Source: CALAZP01 sp041164265 | GTDB taxonomy: Bacteria; Bacteroidota; Bacteroidia; Chitinophagales; Saprospiraceae | NCBI GenBank assembly: GCA_041164265.1 | Contig: JBEAPR010000001.1 | Coordinates: 1 to 33,861, forward strand | Length of the DNA stretch: 33,861 bases | Direction of reading: 5' to 3' | Shown here: piece after piece, positions 17,731 to 25,576 of the stretch | Layout: each line of letters begins with the position of its first letter | How positions within the stretch are numbered: the stretch's first letter is position 1 | Translations under genes and position numbers: made by a program | The notes under the pieces: model-generated | What the model was told of the DNA's origin: nothing | What the model saw: only the letters and a program-made list of their open reading frames with translations | The model's database searches: none

Positions 17731-18582
17731 ATGAAATTTTATACTTTTTTTATGCTGGCCATGGTTTTCGGAACGGTATCGTTAGCTCAAAACTCCAATG
17801 CCGATCAAGAGGAATGGATTCAACTTTTTAATGGTGAAAACCTGGATGGATGGATTCCAAAAATCAGAGGATTTGCTGCTGGGGAAAATGCTTATGAAAC
17901 CTTTAGAGTTGAAGATGGACTACTTCAAGTGAGATACGATCAATATCCATCTTTTGATGAAACCTTCGGTCATTTGTTTTACGACCAATTTTTTGATTAC
18001 TACAAACTTAAGGTAGTTTACAGAACCGTGGGAGAACAAGTCGCTAATGGGCCAGGTTGGGCACTTAGAAACAACGGGATGATGCTACACTGCCAACACC
18101 CAAATAATATGGGTCTCAACCAGGATTTTCCGATATCCATTGAAGTGCAGTTATTAGGTGATGACGGTAGCGGAAAAAGGAGTACGGCCAACCTTTGTAC
18201 CCCAGGCACGAATGTTTACTACCAAGGGCAATTTGATACCCGACATTGTATCAATTCTACCTCTAAAACATATCCCCATGAAGAGTGGGTAGAATTGGAA
18301 GTCATTGTGATGGGTGATTCTATCGTCCAACATATAATGGAGGGCGAAGTGGTTATGGAATATGAAAAATTACAAGTAGGTGGTGGGGCCGTTAACGAAC
18401 TATTACCGGATCAAAAAATAGATGGCCAACCTCTAATAGGTGGTTTGATTTCCATTCAGGCAGAAAGTGCTCCATTTGATTTCAAAACCATTGAAGTATT
18501 GCCATTGAAAGGGTGTATGGATCCGGACAGTCCGAATTTTAGACCTTATTATTTGGTGAATGATTCGGAGAAGTGTAAGTAA
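17731..18582 (+). CDS. Exported DUF1080 (3-keto-disaccharide hydrolase-like) protein with C-terminal Cys-Asp-Pro unit
   Basis: A 283-residue exported protein. After the signal peptide (KFYTFFMLAMVFGTVSLA) comes the DUF1080 jelly-roll, beginning with WIQLFNGENLDGWIPK, the family hallmark, and continuing to about residue 258. Relatives were assigned 3-keto-glycoside hydrolase activity, but many remain untested. This copy differs from the two at 30999-32450: it is longer, contains three pairs of extra cysteines, and ends in a separate unit GCMDPDSPNFRPYY...C resembling the GCxDPxAxNYxP calcium- or disulfide-type motifs of Bacteroidota secreted proteins. It sits 11 bp after the sulfotransferase-like gene. 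No lipobox or T9SS domain is seen, so a periplasmic location is likely. Confidence 0.87.
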   Translation: MKFYTFFMLAMVFGTVSLAQNSNADQEEWIQLFNGENLDGWIPKIRGFAAGENAYETFRVEDGLLQVRYDQYPSFDETFGHLFYDQFFDYYKLKVVYRTVGEQVANGPGWALRNNGMMLHCQHPNNMGLNQDFPISIEVQLLGDDGSGKRSTANLCTPGTNVYYQGQFDTRHCINSTSKTYPHEEWVELEVIVMGDSIVQHIMEGEVVMEYEKLQVGGGAVNELLPDQKIDGQPLIGGLISIQAESAPFDFKTIEVLPLKGCMDPDSPNFRPYYLVNDSEKCK

Positions 18583-18683
18583 AGTTTTTTAATGGATTCC
18601 TAGGTCTTTATTCAAACCTATCAGTAAACGCAGAGAATGATTATAGTCAGGTTTTAAATAAACTTAGTCGCTTTTAGATATAC

Positions 18684-18709
18684 TACCTTTAAAAAGTATA
18701 TTAAAGGTA
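18684..18709. repeat. AT-rich 9-bp inverted repeat between convergent genes
   Basis: TACCTTTAA (18684-18692) and TTAAAGGTA (18701-18709) are perfect inverted copies with an 8-base loop, within the 216 bp between the DUF1080 and ATPase stops. There is no T-tract on either side, so it is at best a weak bidirectional terminator; the rest of this intergenic stretch shows nothing recognisable. Confidence 0.35.
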
Positions 18710-18798
18710 ATTGAAAAAAGATTTTAGGTATGGAGGGGTTGGTGTTTTTAGTTTGGAAATGATTTTAGGCAAGTTACTTTGTCAGATGGTTTGAGTTT

Positions 18799-19899
18799 TC
18801 AATTCCTTTGCTTTATAATTTCCAACATAAGATCCCTCAGAGAAATGGCAGTTACTCCATTCCCTAAAGAAATCTGTTCAGATCCAGAGTAAACTACATA
18901 TTTCCTAGATGGCTTAACGTCATTAGTTGCTATATGAAATCCTTTACTCAAAATGGGAAGTGAGCTTCTTTTTATTTCTATGGCCCATTTTTCCTTTCCA
19001 TAAAATTCAAGTAAAAGATCAATTTCTGCCCCCCCAGGAGTACCGTAAAAAAATGGAAGTACTCCTTGTGGAACCACTGATAGAAGATTTTCTATCACAA
19101 AACCCTCCCAACTTCCCCCTACTACAGGGTGACCCAATAAATGATTAAAATCAGAAATATTCAAAAGGGCATGTGTAATACCACTATCTCGAATATATAT
19201 TTTTGGACTGCGCACCAGTCTCTTTCCCACATTATTTGTCCATGGCTTTAATCTTCGAATCAATAACAAGTCAGTCATCAAATCGGTATATCTTCCTATC
19301 GTTACTCCCGATACATCCAGATTTCTGCCTAAGTTAGTCGAATTTAATACCCCACCCTGGTGATGCGCTAGCATGGTCCAAAATCGTTCTAATGTTTCAG
19401 CCGGAATCCTAGGCCCAAGTAAAGGGATATCCCTTTCTAAATAAGTTTTTATAAAATCCCGCCTCCATGACATACTATCCCTTTCCGTGTTAGCCAGCAG
19501 ACTTTCTGGAAATCCTCCTCTAACCCAAAGGGAATTCACCTCATTATGTTCTAAAGCATTAATTACTAAAAGTTCAAGATATGCAATTCGGCCGGCTAAA
19601 GATTCACTTGATTGTTGGATTAATTCGTTAGAAGCAGATCCGAGAAATAGAAATTGTCCAAATTTATTGCCCTTTCGCCTTTCTTGATCGATAATACCTC
19701 TCAATGGGGCAAAGACCTCGGGCAATCTTTGGATTTCATCCAGAATGATAAGTTTGTCCCGGTTAGCTTCATGAAAGCTAACGATGTCGCGTACTTTCAT
19801 CAAATCCAAACTGTTTTCTAAATCAAGATATATAGAAGGAATGGAAGATGCTATTTGAAGGGCAATTGTGGTTTTACCTACTTGTCTAGGACCTAACAA
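18799..19899 (-). CDS. AAA_14/DUF4143 ATPase, possibly broken at its N-terminus
   Basis: A P-loop ATPase of the AAA_14 plus DUF4143 type. Walker A is LLGPRQVGKTT, Walker B LIILDEIQRLP (about residues 50-60 from the TTG) and FLFLGSASNELI follows as sensor. The C-terminal DUF4143 part includes SPKIYIRDSGITHALL and the nuclease-like segment GGAEIDLLLEF...WAIEIKRS. The only near-canonical start with an open frame is TTG 19899, two codons before Walker A, which is unusually short. Upstream the same frame encodes RIIEPSIHSALQRSPAVA, the normal beginning of the family, and further upstream ATG ATT TAG at 19962-19954. So the gene is either interrupted by a nonsense codon at position 3, or starts at a non-standard codon. 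Role unknown; such ATPases are common and patchy in Bacteroidota. A palindrome at 19960-20002 overlaps the presumed start. Confidence 0.8.
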   Translation of the reverse strand: MLGPRQVGKTTIALQIASSIPSIYLDLENSLDLMKVRDIVSFHEANRDKLIILDEIQRLPEVFAPLRGIIDQERRKGNKFGQFLFLGSASNELIQQSSESLAGRIAYLELLVINALEHNEVNSLWVRGGFPESLLANTERDSMSWRRDFIKTYLERDIPLLGPRIPAETLERFWTMLAHHQGGVLNSTNLGRNLDVSGVTIGRYTDLMTDLLLIRRLKPWTNNVGKRLVRSPKIYIRDSGITHALLNISDFNHLLGHPVVGGSWEGFVIENLLSVVPQGVLPFFYGTPGGAEIDLLLEFYGKEKWAIEIKRSSLPILSKGFHIATNDVKPSRKYVVYSGSEQISLGNGVTAISLRDLMLEIIKQRN

Positions 19900-19959
19900 A
19901 GCAACAGCGGGACTTCTTTGAAGCGCTGAATGTATGGATGGTTCTATTATTCGCTAAAT

Positions 19960-20002
19960 CATCTATGCAAATCTAATATTAAATGTTAGATTTGCATAGA
20001 TG
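19960..20002. repeat. Perfect 17-bp inverted repeat overlapping the ATPase start
   Basis: The arms CATCTATGCAAATCTAA (19960-19976) and TTAGATTTGCATAGATG (19986-20002) are exact inverted copies around a 9-base centre (19977-19985). The last three bases on the minus strand form the ATG of the ATPase frame. There is no adjacent T-tract, so it is not a terminator; it could be an operator, an mRNA hairpin hiding the start, or a mobile-element remnant. Confidence 0.75.
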
Positions 20003-20062
20003 TAAAAAATTAATCGTTGGAAAGATACCGCCTTCCAATTACAGTTTCACGAATAACTAGGC

Positions 20063-20097
20063 AAAAAAATAAACAGGTGGACAGATTTTGTCCACCT
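20063..20097 (-). terminator. Rho-independent terminator of the nrdB-nrdA operon
   Basis: On the minus strand a perfect 9-bp stem (AGGTGGACA at 20097-20089 with TGTCCACCT at 20083-20075) closes a 5-base loop and is followed by GTTTATTTTTTT. It lies 16 bp after the nrdA stop. Confidence 0.88.
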
Positions 20098-20112
20098 CGG
20101 AAACTTTAGTAA

Positions 20113-21780
20113 TTATGCCTCACAGCTTGTGCAACTCACTATATTAGAAACAAATTCTTTACTTACACTCTGACTTCTCTGATAGTAAAGGGTTTTAACC
20201 CCTAACCTCCAAGCCTCTATGAGCAACTGATTGACATCTCGAACAGCTAAATTGTGAGGAATATTGAGGTTTAAACTTTGGGCTTGATCAATATACTTTT
20301 GACGAATAGATGCCTGTTGGATGATTTCTAGCTGGCTGGTCTCTTTGAAAGTTTTGAAAATAGCTTTTTCACTTTCCGATAATCCTTCCAAATGCTGAAC
20401 ACTTCCCTGATTCAACATAATGCTTCTCCAGGTTTCTTCCGTATCCATATTTTTTTCAGCCAATAATTCTTTCAAGTACTTATTCTTCCGCATAAAATTA
20501 CCTTTAGATAGGCCCGCTTTATAATAATTACTGCTGAAGGGCTCTATCCCCGGAGAAGTTTGACCTAAAATAGCAGAAGATGAAGTAGTAGGCGCAATCG
20601 CCAATAAGGTGGTATTTCTTCTGCCATAATCCTTTAAAACATCTGGTTCCCCGTAGATATTAGCTAAGGCCTTACTGGCATCCAATGATTTCTTTTGCAT
20701 CAATTTGAAGATTTCATTGGTCAACTGCTTAGCCTCCATACTTTCGAATGGAATCATATTCTTTTGAAGATAAGAATGCCAACCCATGACCCCAAGTCCT
20801 AAGGCTCTATGCCTTTTGGCAAATCTATTAGCTGACGCCAGATAATGGTTACCTTCCGTTTTGACAATAAACTCCTGCATTACGGCATCTAAAAAGAAAA
20901 TCGCCATTTGCACCGCATCTGTATCTTTCCACTCGTCGTATAATTCTAGATTCATAGAGGAAAGACAGCAGACAAAAGATTCCTCACTATTAGAAGGCAG
21001 TGTAATTTCGGAACACAAATTACTCGCGTGAATGGTCATCTTTTTATCGATGTACACCTCGGGTTTGAATCTATTCACATTATCAGTGAAAAAGATATAA
21101 GGAAGTCCCTTTTGTTGACGACTTTCCAACACTTTTGCCCATATCTCCCTTTTTTCCATATCCCCATCAATCATTTCCTGCATCCAATAATCTGGGACAC
21201 AAACTCCAAAGAACAGGTTCTGTATGGGGTTTCCAATATTTTTGATGTCGAGGAATTCCTTAATATCGGAGTGATCGATATCCAAATAAGCCGCAAAAGC
21301 TCCCCTTCTCACACCACCTTGAGATATAGTATCCATAGCGGTATCAAATAGTTTCATAAAACTTACCGCTCCACTACTTTTACCGTTATCTGTTACTGCA
21401 CTACCTCTTTCTCTAAGTTCACCAAAATAACCCGAGGTCCCTCCACCAATCTTAGTTTGCATAATCACTTCCCCAAGTTTGTGGGTGATGCCTTCTATGT
21501 CATCTGGAACATGCACATTGAAACAAGAAATAGGTAATCCCCTCTCCGTTCCCATATTGGCCCAAATAGGACTACTCAAACTCATCCATCCACGCTCCAC
21601 AATCTCAATAAATCGCTCTGCTAATTCAGGTTTATATAACCTCTTCGCTGCAGCATTGGCAACTCGCTCAATAGCAGTTTTAACTGTTTCACCCTTTAAA
21701 AGGTAACCTCTATTTAAAATTTGTTGACTCTCTTCATTGAGCCACCAAAGCCGCTCCCTTGTTTGTTTCTTTGCTACCAT
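20113..21780 (-). CDS. nrdA: Class I ribonucleotide reductase large subunit (NrdA), short form without ATP cone
   Basis: A 555-residue catalytic subunit reducing ribonucleoside diphosphates to deoxyribonucleotides. Key residues are visible: C86 in PISCFNVHV (first redox Cys), NLCSE with thiyl-forming C256 plus N254 and E258, a second redox Cys at 271/272 (VCCLSSMNLE), the PGIEPFSSNYY substrate loop, the tyrosine pair Y532-Y533 (TLYYQRS) of the radical path, and the C-terminal CTSC redoxin pair (C550, C553). Typical NrdA proteins are 750 or more residues; this one begins directly at the barrel-side domain (ILNRGYLLKGET) and lacks the roughly 100-residue ATP-cone activity domain. It follows nrdB after 25 bp in the same operon and is followed by a clear terminator. 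Confidence 0.95.
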   Translation of the reverse strand: MVAKKQTRERLWWLNEESQQILNRGYLLKGETVKTAIERVANAAAKRLYKPELAERFIEIVERGWMSLSSPIWANMGTERGLPISCFNVHVPDDIEGITHKLGEVIMQTKIGGGTSGYFGELRERGSAVTDNGKSSGAVSFMKLFDTAMDTISQGGVRRGAFAAYLDIDHSDIKEFLDIKNIGNPIQNLFFGVCVPDYWMQEMIDGDMEKREIWAKVLESRQQKGLPYIFFTDNVNRFKPEVYIDKKMTIHASNLCSEITLPSNSEESFVCCLSSMNLELYDEWKDTDAVQMAIFFLDAVMQEFIVKTEGNHYLASANRFAKRHRALGLGVMGWHSYLQKNMIPFESMEAKQLTNEIFKLMQKKSLDASKALANIYGEPDVLKDYGRRNTTLLAIAPTTSSSAILGQTSPGIEPFSSNYYKAGLSKGNFMRKNKYLKELLAEKNMDTEETWRSIMLNQGSVQHLEGLSESEKAIFKTFKETSQLEIIQQASIRQKYIDQAQSLNLNIPHNLAVRDVNQLLIEAWRLGVKTLYYQRSQSVSKEFVSNIVSCTSCEA

Positions 21781-21805
21781 AAGACCCTTAAATCGTTAAT
21801 TAGTT

Positions 21806-22780
21806 TTAAAATAAATCTGCTGCCGTTATACTCTTGTCGTGCTTGGTATAATCAACTGGTCTTTTAGCAAAAAAGTCATCCAAACTGTTCGCAAAAATTT
21901 CCTCTTCAAACCATGCCATTGGTTGATAGTGATGGTCCGAAACATAATAAACTTTATTAAGCCCAATTTTTTCTAAACTCTCATCCAACCTGAACTTCAT
22001 AAAGTTTAACAAATCGCTCTTGGAAATATCTTTTAATTCACCCTTTTCAAAAATCCAATCCAAAATCTCGGATTCCACCTCAATGGAATGCATCACTACC
22101 TCTCTTATTTCAGCTTGAGTCTCCTCGTCAAAATACTCGGGAAATTCCTCTTTGATTCTGTTGATGATATAAATTCCAGCATTCGCATGAACCTGCTCAT
22201 CAACTGAAGTCCAAGCGATGATATTGCTGATGTTTTTCATCAATCCTTGAAAACGGGTAAAGGATAGAATGATGGCAAATTGGCTGAAAAGAGAGACGTT
22301 TTCTATGAGAATGGAAAACAGAATGAGTGAGAAAACATACTTCCTTGGATCGTTTGATTTAGTGTTTCTTAGTGCGAAGGATAAATAATCTATTCGCTTT
22401 TTGATTACAGGAGTGTTTATTAGTTGTTCAAACTCATTCCGATATCCCAATACGTCTAATAATCTTGAATAAGCCTCAGAGTGTCTGAATTCACATTCAG
22501 CAAAAGTACTCCCCAAACCATTGAATTCTGGTTTGGGTAAATGAGCGTACAAGTCACCCCAAAACGACTTTACATTTACCTCAATTTGTGCAATTGCTAG
22601 TAAACTTCTCTTAACAATTAATTTTTCCGCCTCTGTCAGGTGCGAATGAAAATCCTGAACATCAGCTGTAAAATCAACCTCTGAATGCACCCAGAAAGAC
22701 CGGTTTATGGCTTCCGTGAAATTGAATATCTCAGGATATTCAAACGGCTTATAATTGATCCTCTTGTCGAAAATACTCAT
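21806..22780 (-). CDS. nrdB: Class I ribonucleotide reductase small subunit (NrdB), probably manganese class Id
   Basis: A 324-residue ferritin-like subunit that generates the radical for NrdA. Metal ligands by position are E67 (IAQIEVNVK), E97 and H100 (ECEFRHSEAY), E160, and E195 plus H198 (VDEQVHAN). The first ligand is Glu where E. coli has Asp84. Tyr104 is present at the usual radical site, and a Lys (K71) lies four residues after the first ligand. Those are the positions I recall for Flavobacterium johnsoniae NrdB, the prototype of subclass Id, which uses a Mn(III)/Mn(IV) cofactor directly and leaves Tyr104 unoxidised. There is no nrdI nearby, as expected for class Id rather than Ib. 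No ATP cone is fused. It is first in the operon, and the C-terminal tail after YTKHDKSI should bind NrdA. Confidence 0.94.
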   Translation of the reverse strand: MSIFDKRINYKPFEYPEIFNFTEAINRSFWVHSEVDFTADVQDFHSHLTEAEKLIVKRSLLAIAQIEVNVKSFWGDLYAHLPKPEFNGLGSTFAECEFRHSEAYSRLLDVLGYRNEFEQLINTPVIKKRIDYLSFALRNTKSNDPRKYVFSLILFSILIENVSLFSQFAIILSFTRFQGLMKNISNIIAWTSVDEQVHANAGIYIINRIKEEFPEYFDEETQAEIREVVMHSIEVESEILDWIFEKGELKDISKSDLLNFMKFRLDESLEKIGLNKVYYVSDHHYQPMAWFEEEIFANSLDDFFAKRPVDYTKHDKSITAADLF

Positions 22781-23083
22781 TGATGGCGTTTTTTTAGGTT
22801 AAAAAATGCGACAAAAAGTGATCAGTCCAAAAGATTGCACCCTAACACGTTGGATTTCAGTATCAGTAGCAAACCATCGAACTTTTCCTTTTTATAATAA
22901 AGTAAAAGTTAATTACCAATTAAATCACAACACTACGCTCGACATTTTTTTGTGTTAAAAAGCCAAATGAAAGCGCTGTAATCAAATTTTGGTTTCTCTT
23001 AATGTGTTTGTATTACAAAAATATTTATTTGTTAGGATGTGGTTAAAAAAGTTATCCACACCTTGTGGAAAATGTACCTTCCA
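22781..23083. other. 303-bp region upstream of nrdB
   Basis: No gene is found. It must hold the nrdB promoter, though no exact TAnnTTTG element appears. TAACTTTT on the minus strand is one mismatch off. Near 23038-23072 lies a set of DnaA-box-like nonamers which also forms a hairpin for the upstream peptidase gene. I see no clear NrdR palindrome. Confidence 0.5.
23045..23069 (-). terminator. Candidate terminator of the S9 peptidase operon
   Basis: On the minus strand TCCACA (23069-23064) and TGTGGA (23060-23055) pair around AGG, then TAAC and a run of six T follow. It lies 15 bp after the peptidase stop. The stem is short, and the same bases form two inverted DnaA-box-like sequences. Confidence 0.5.
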
Positions 23084-25558
23084 CTACCTGGATCTGGCGT
23101 TTTCTTTCTGTAGCGGGATAATGTCAGTCCCTTCAAATAAAGGTCTTCCCAGCAAGTGTTCTGCAAAATAGTTCCCTTGTAGCCAGAAAAAATATTCTGT
23201 CATATTTCCAAAACCATGTCTTTGGCCGGGTAGTAGAAAGAAGTCAAATCTTTTATTGGCTTTTATCAAAGCATTAGCTAATCTAATCGTGTTAGCAGGA
23301 TGCACATTATTATCAATATCTCCGGTACAAATCAATAATTTACCTTTTAGATTCTTCGCTAATTCTGAGTTCTTCTCTATAGAATACTTAAAAGTAATAT
23401 TTCCATCCTTATCAGTAATTTCTTCTACCCCATGATGTTTCTCACTCCACCATCGGTTATAAATATTATTTTCATGATTACCAGCTGAAGAAACGGCCAC
23501 TTTGAAAAAATCAGGATAAACCAACATGGCTGCAGTAGACATGAAGCCTCCTCCAGAGTGTCCAAATATTCCGACCTTTTCGATATCTATAAAAGAATGC
23601 CGAACAGCTAATTGTTCAATAGCTACTTTTTTGTCTTCTAAACCATAATCCCTTAAATTACCATATCCATAATTGTGATACCATTTACTTCTACTTGGAT
23701 GTCCGCCACGATTCCCAATAGTTACCACAATAAAGCCTATCTGAGCCAGCCGGTCTAACCGATCCATTCTCGCAGAAAAAGTTTTATTTACCGCTTCAGT
23801 TTGAGGTCCAGGATACACATAAGCTAATACAGGGTAATGCTTTGTACTATCGAAATCAAATGGCTTGTATATAACCCCATATAAATCTGTAATTCCATCA
23901 CCTGCTTTCACCTGATATGGCTCGGGAAACTGATAGCCGGCAGCAAATAAATTAGCTAAATCCGCTTCCTCCAATTGCATAATTACTCTGCCTCTACTGT
24001 CCAACAAACTAGACCTAGGAACTGTATTTACCCTAGAATAATTACTGACAAAGTATTTCCCGTCATCATTTACATTTACGTCATGACTGTAATTGCCCTT
24101 ATTAAGTAATTGCAACCCTGTACCATCTAGATTAACCCGATACAAATGCTGATAGTAGGGGTCTTCCCCCTCTTCTTTGCCATTGGCCTCAAAATATAAT
24201 ACCCGATTGGTTTCATCCAAATGAACTATATTTTCACAATGCCAGGGCCCCTTGGTTATTTGCCTAATGAGCTTCCCTTCTTGATTATATAAATAAAAAT
24301 GAGCCCATCCATCGCGCTCAGACCAATGTACTATCTCTCCCGTTTTAAGTAAATATGGATTTCGGGTTTCTACATAAGTATTTAAGCGTTCCTCAATCAC
24401 CACTTCCTCAATTCCCGTAGCCACTGCTACCCGAACTAAATCAATCCTCTTTAAATCTCTGCTGGTCCTATAGAGGTAAACGAATTCTCCCGAGGAATCT
24501 AACCAGGTTCTAAACCTCCTTTTGTCGTCTCTTGACGACGGCTTAGAAGGACTTGATAATACTGAAAGCGTCTGGTCTTTGAACGCCTCCAAAACCCAAT
24601 CAGTTTTTTCTTCTCCTTTGGCGGTAAACAAATGAATATGTCCTTTTGGGGCATTGGATTCTCCCGGCATGTGATACTTATAAGTTTCCAAAGTAGGCCT
24701 TGGGTTCGCCACCGAATTGATCACCCATAAATCATCCACAGTTCTATAATCCGTCCTTTCCAATGTGAACGCATCGCCTCGTGGTGACCAGGTAACCCAC
24801 ACCCTTTCGCGCTCCTTGGGCTCATCTGCATTAGTCTTTCCTCTTCCTGTCCCATTGGCACTGTATGAGAAATATTCTTCACCATCCTCAGTAAGCTGAA
24901 TCTCTACTATAGTAGAGTCTTTCTCGTCTATCAAGGCCTTCTGGTAATTCTCCCAATCCATTTTATATAGATTGTGCTCCTTGGAATATAGCACATAACT
25001 CGTGTCGGGAGATACACTAGCCCAATCTAAATCATCTTTAGGTCTTTCATAGATGGTATCTAACTGTATTTTCTTAGAGGCAACATCGTACAGAAATTGC
25101 CATTTTTTGGGTTTCATTTTGGGGGCACCCCCTTTCTTGCCTTCTTCCTGCTTGATTTCCTCCTCCTCTTCTTTTACCAATTTACTGGTGACCTCAAACC
25201 TCAGTTGTTTTTCCCCTTCCATCCATTCCAGACGTTCAATCGAAAGGTGCTGTCCATCAAATGGATCTAAGGTCAAGCTGGAAATCTCAGCAGCCAATTG
25301 GTCATTATCAAAAAGTAATTTTTTGGTACCTGCAACTGGATTCACTACATAATGGTGGGTCCCTGAGGAAGTTTGATAACTGTACCAAAATCCCTGCCCA
25401 TTTTTGAACCAATGAGGAGTAACGCTAGTGGAAAAAACCATTCGCTTCAGATGGTCCGGTGAAAACCGACCTGCCAGTTGGGCATTGGGAATTACTTGAC
25501 CTGATAAGAAACCAGTTACAAGAATCAAGCAGCAAATAAAGAGGGTTTTTCGTTTCAT
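23084..25558 (-). CDS. Exported S9-family prolyl oligopeptidase/dipeptidyl peptidase IV-like peptidase
   Basis: An 824-residue serine peptidase. Signal peptide KRKTLFICCLILVTGFLSG. Residues about 40-530 are beta-propeller-like sequence of the DPP IV N-terminal domain, with a lysine/glutamate-rich insertion near 135-150. The alpha/beta-hydrolase domain carries nucleophile S668 in GIFGHSGGGF, D749 in GDIDNNVHP and H781 in GQRHGFGN, the order and spacing of the S9 catalytic triad. It should cleave short peptides in the periplasm, probably after proline or a similar residue. It starts 18 bp after the TIM-barrel isomerase gene and is the last gene of the long minus-strand run from 32450. Its presence with M1 suggests that the locus handles peptides as well as sugars. 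Confidence 0.93.
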   Translation of the reverse strand: MKRKTLFICCLILVTGFLSGQVIPNAQLAGRFSPDHLKRMVFSTSVTPHWFKNGQGFWYSYQTSSGTHHYVVNPVAGTKKLLFDNDQLAAEISSLTLDPFDGQHLSIERLEWMEGEKQLRFEVTSKLVKEEEEEIKQEEGKKGGAPKMKPKKWQFLYDVASKKIQLDTIYERPKDDLDWASVSPDTSYVLYSKEHNLYKMDWENYQKALIDEKDSTIVEIQLTEDGEEYFSYSANGTGRGKTNADEPKERERVWVTWSPRGDAFTLERTDYRTVDDLWVINSVANPRPTLETYKYHMPGESNAPKGHIHLFTAKGEEKTDWVLEAFKDQTLSVLSSPSKPSSRDDKRRFRTWLDSSGEFVYLYRTSRDLKRIDLVRVAVATGIEEVVIEERLNTYVETRNPYLLKTGEIVHWSERDGWAHFYLYNQEGKLIRQITKGPWHCENIVHLDETNRVLYFEANGKEEGEDPYYQHLYRVNLDGTGLQLLNKGNYSHDVNVNDDGKYFVSNYSRVNTVPRSSLLDSRGRVIMQLEEADLANLFAAGYQFPEPYQVKAGDGITDLYGVIYKPFDFDSTKHYPVLAYVYPGPQTEAVNKTFSARMDRLDRLAQIGFIVVTIGNRGGHPSRSKWYHNYGYGNLRDYGLEDKKVAIEQLAVRHSFIDIEKVGIFGHSGGGFMSTAAMLVYPDFFKVAVSSAGNHENNIYNRWWSEKHHGVEEITDKDGNITFKYSIEKNSELAKNLKGKLLICTGDIDNNVHPANTIRLANALIKANKRFDFFLLPGQRHGFGNMTEYFFWLQGNYFAEHLLGRPLFEGTDIIPLQKENARSR

Positions 25559-25576
25559 TTCGTCTATCTATTAATC

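Noticed and set aside
18583..18798. Possible small RNA or small gene between convergent genes
   Set aside because: No open frame with a credible start, no promoter element, and only a weak AT-rich inverted repeat.
21028..21351. 107-codon plus-strand open frame
   Set aside because: Antisense to nrdA, whose motifs are unambiguous; no supporting signal.
22935..22960. NrdR-box-like AACACAAAAAAATGT on the minus strand upstream of nrdB
   Set aside because: The right half does not match in position or sequence, the centre is only an A-run, and there is no second box at the usual distance.
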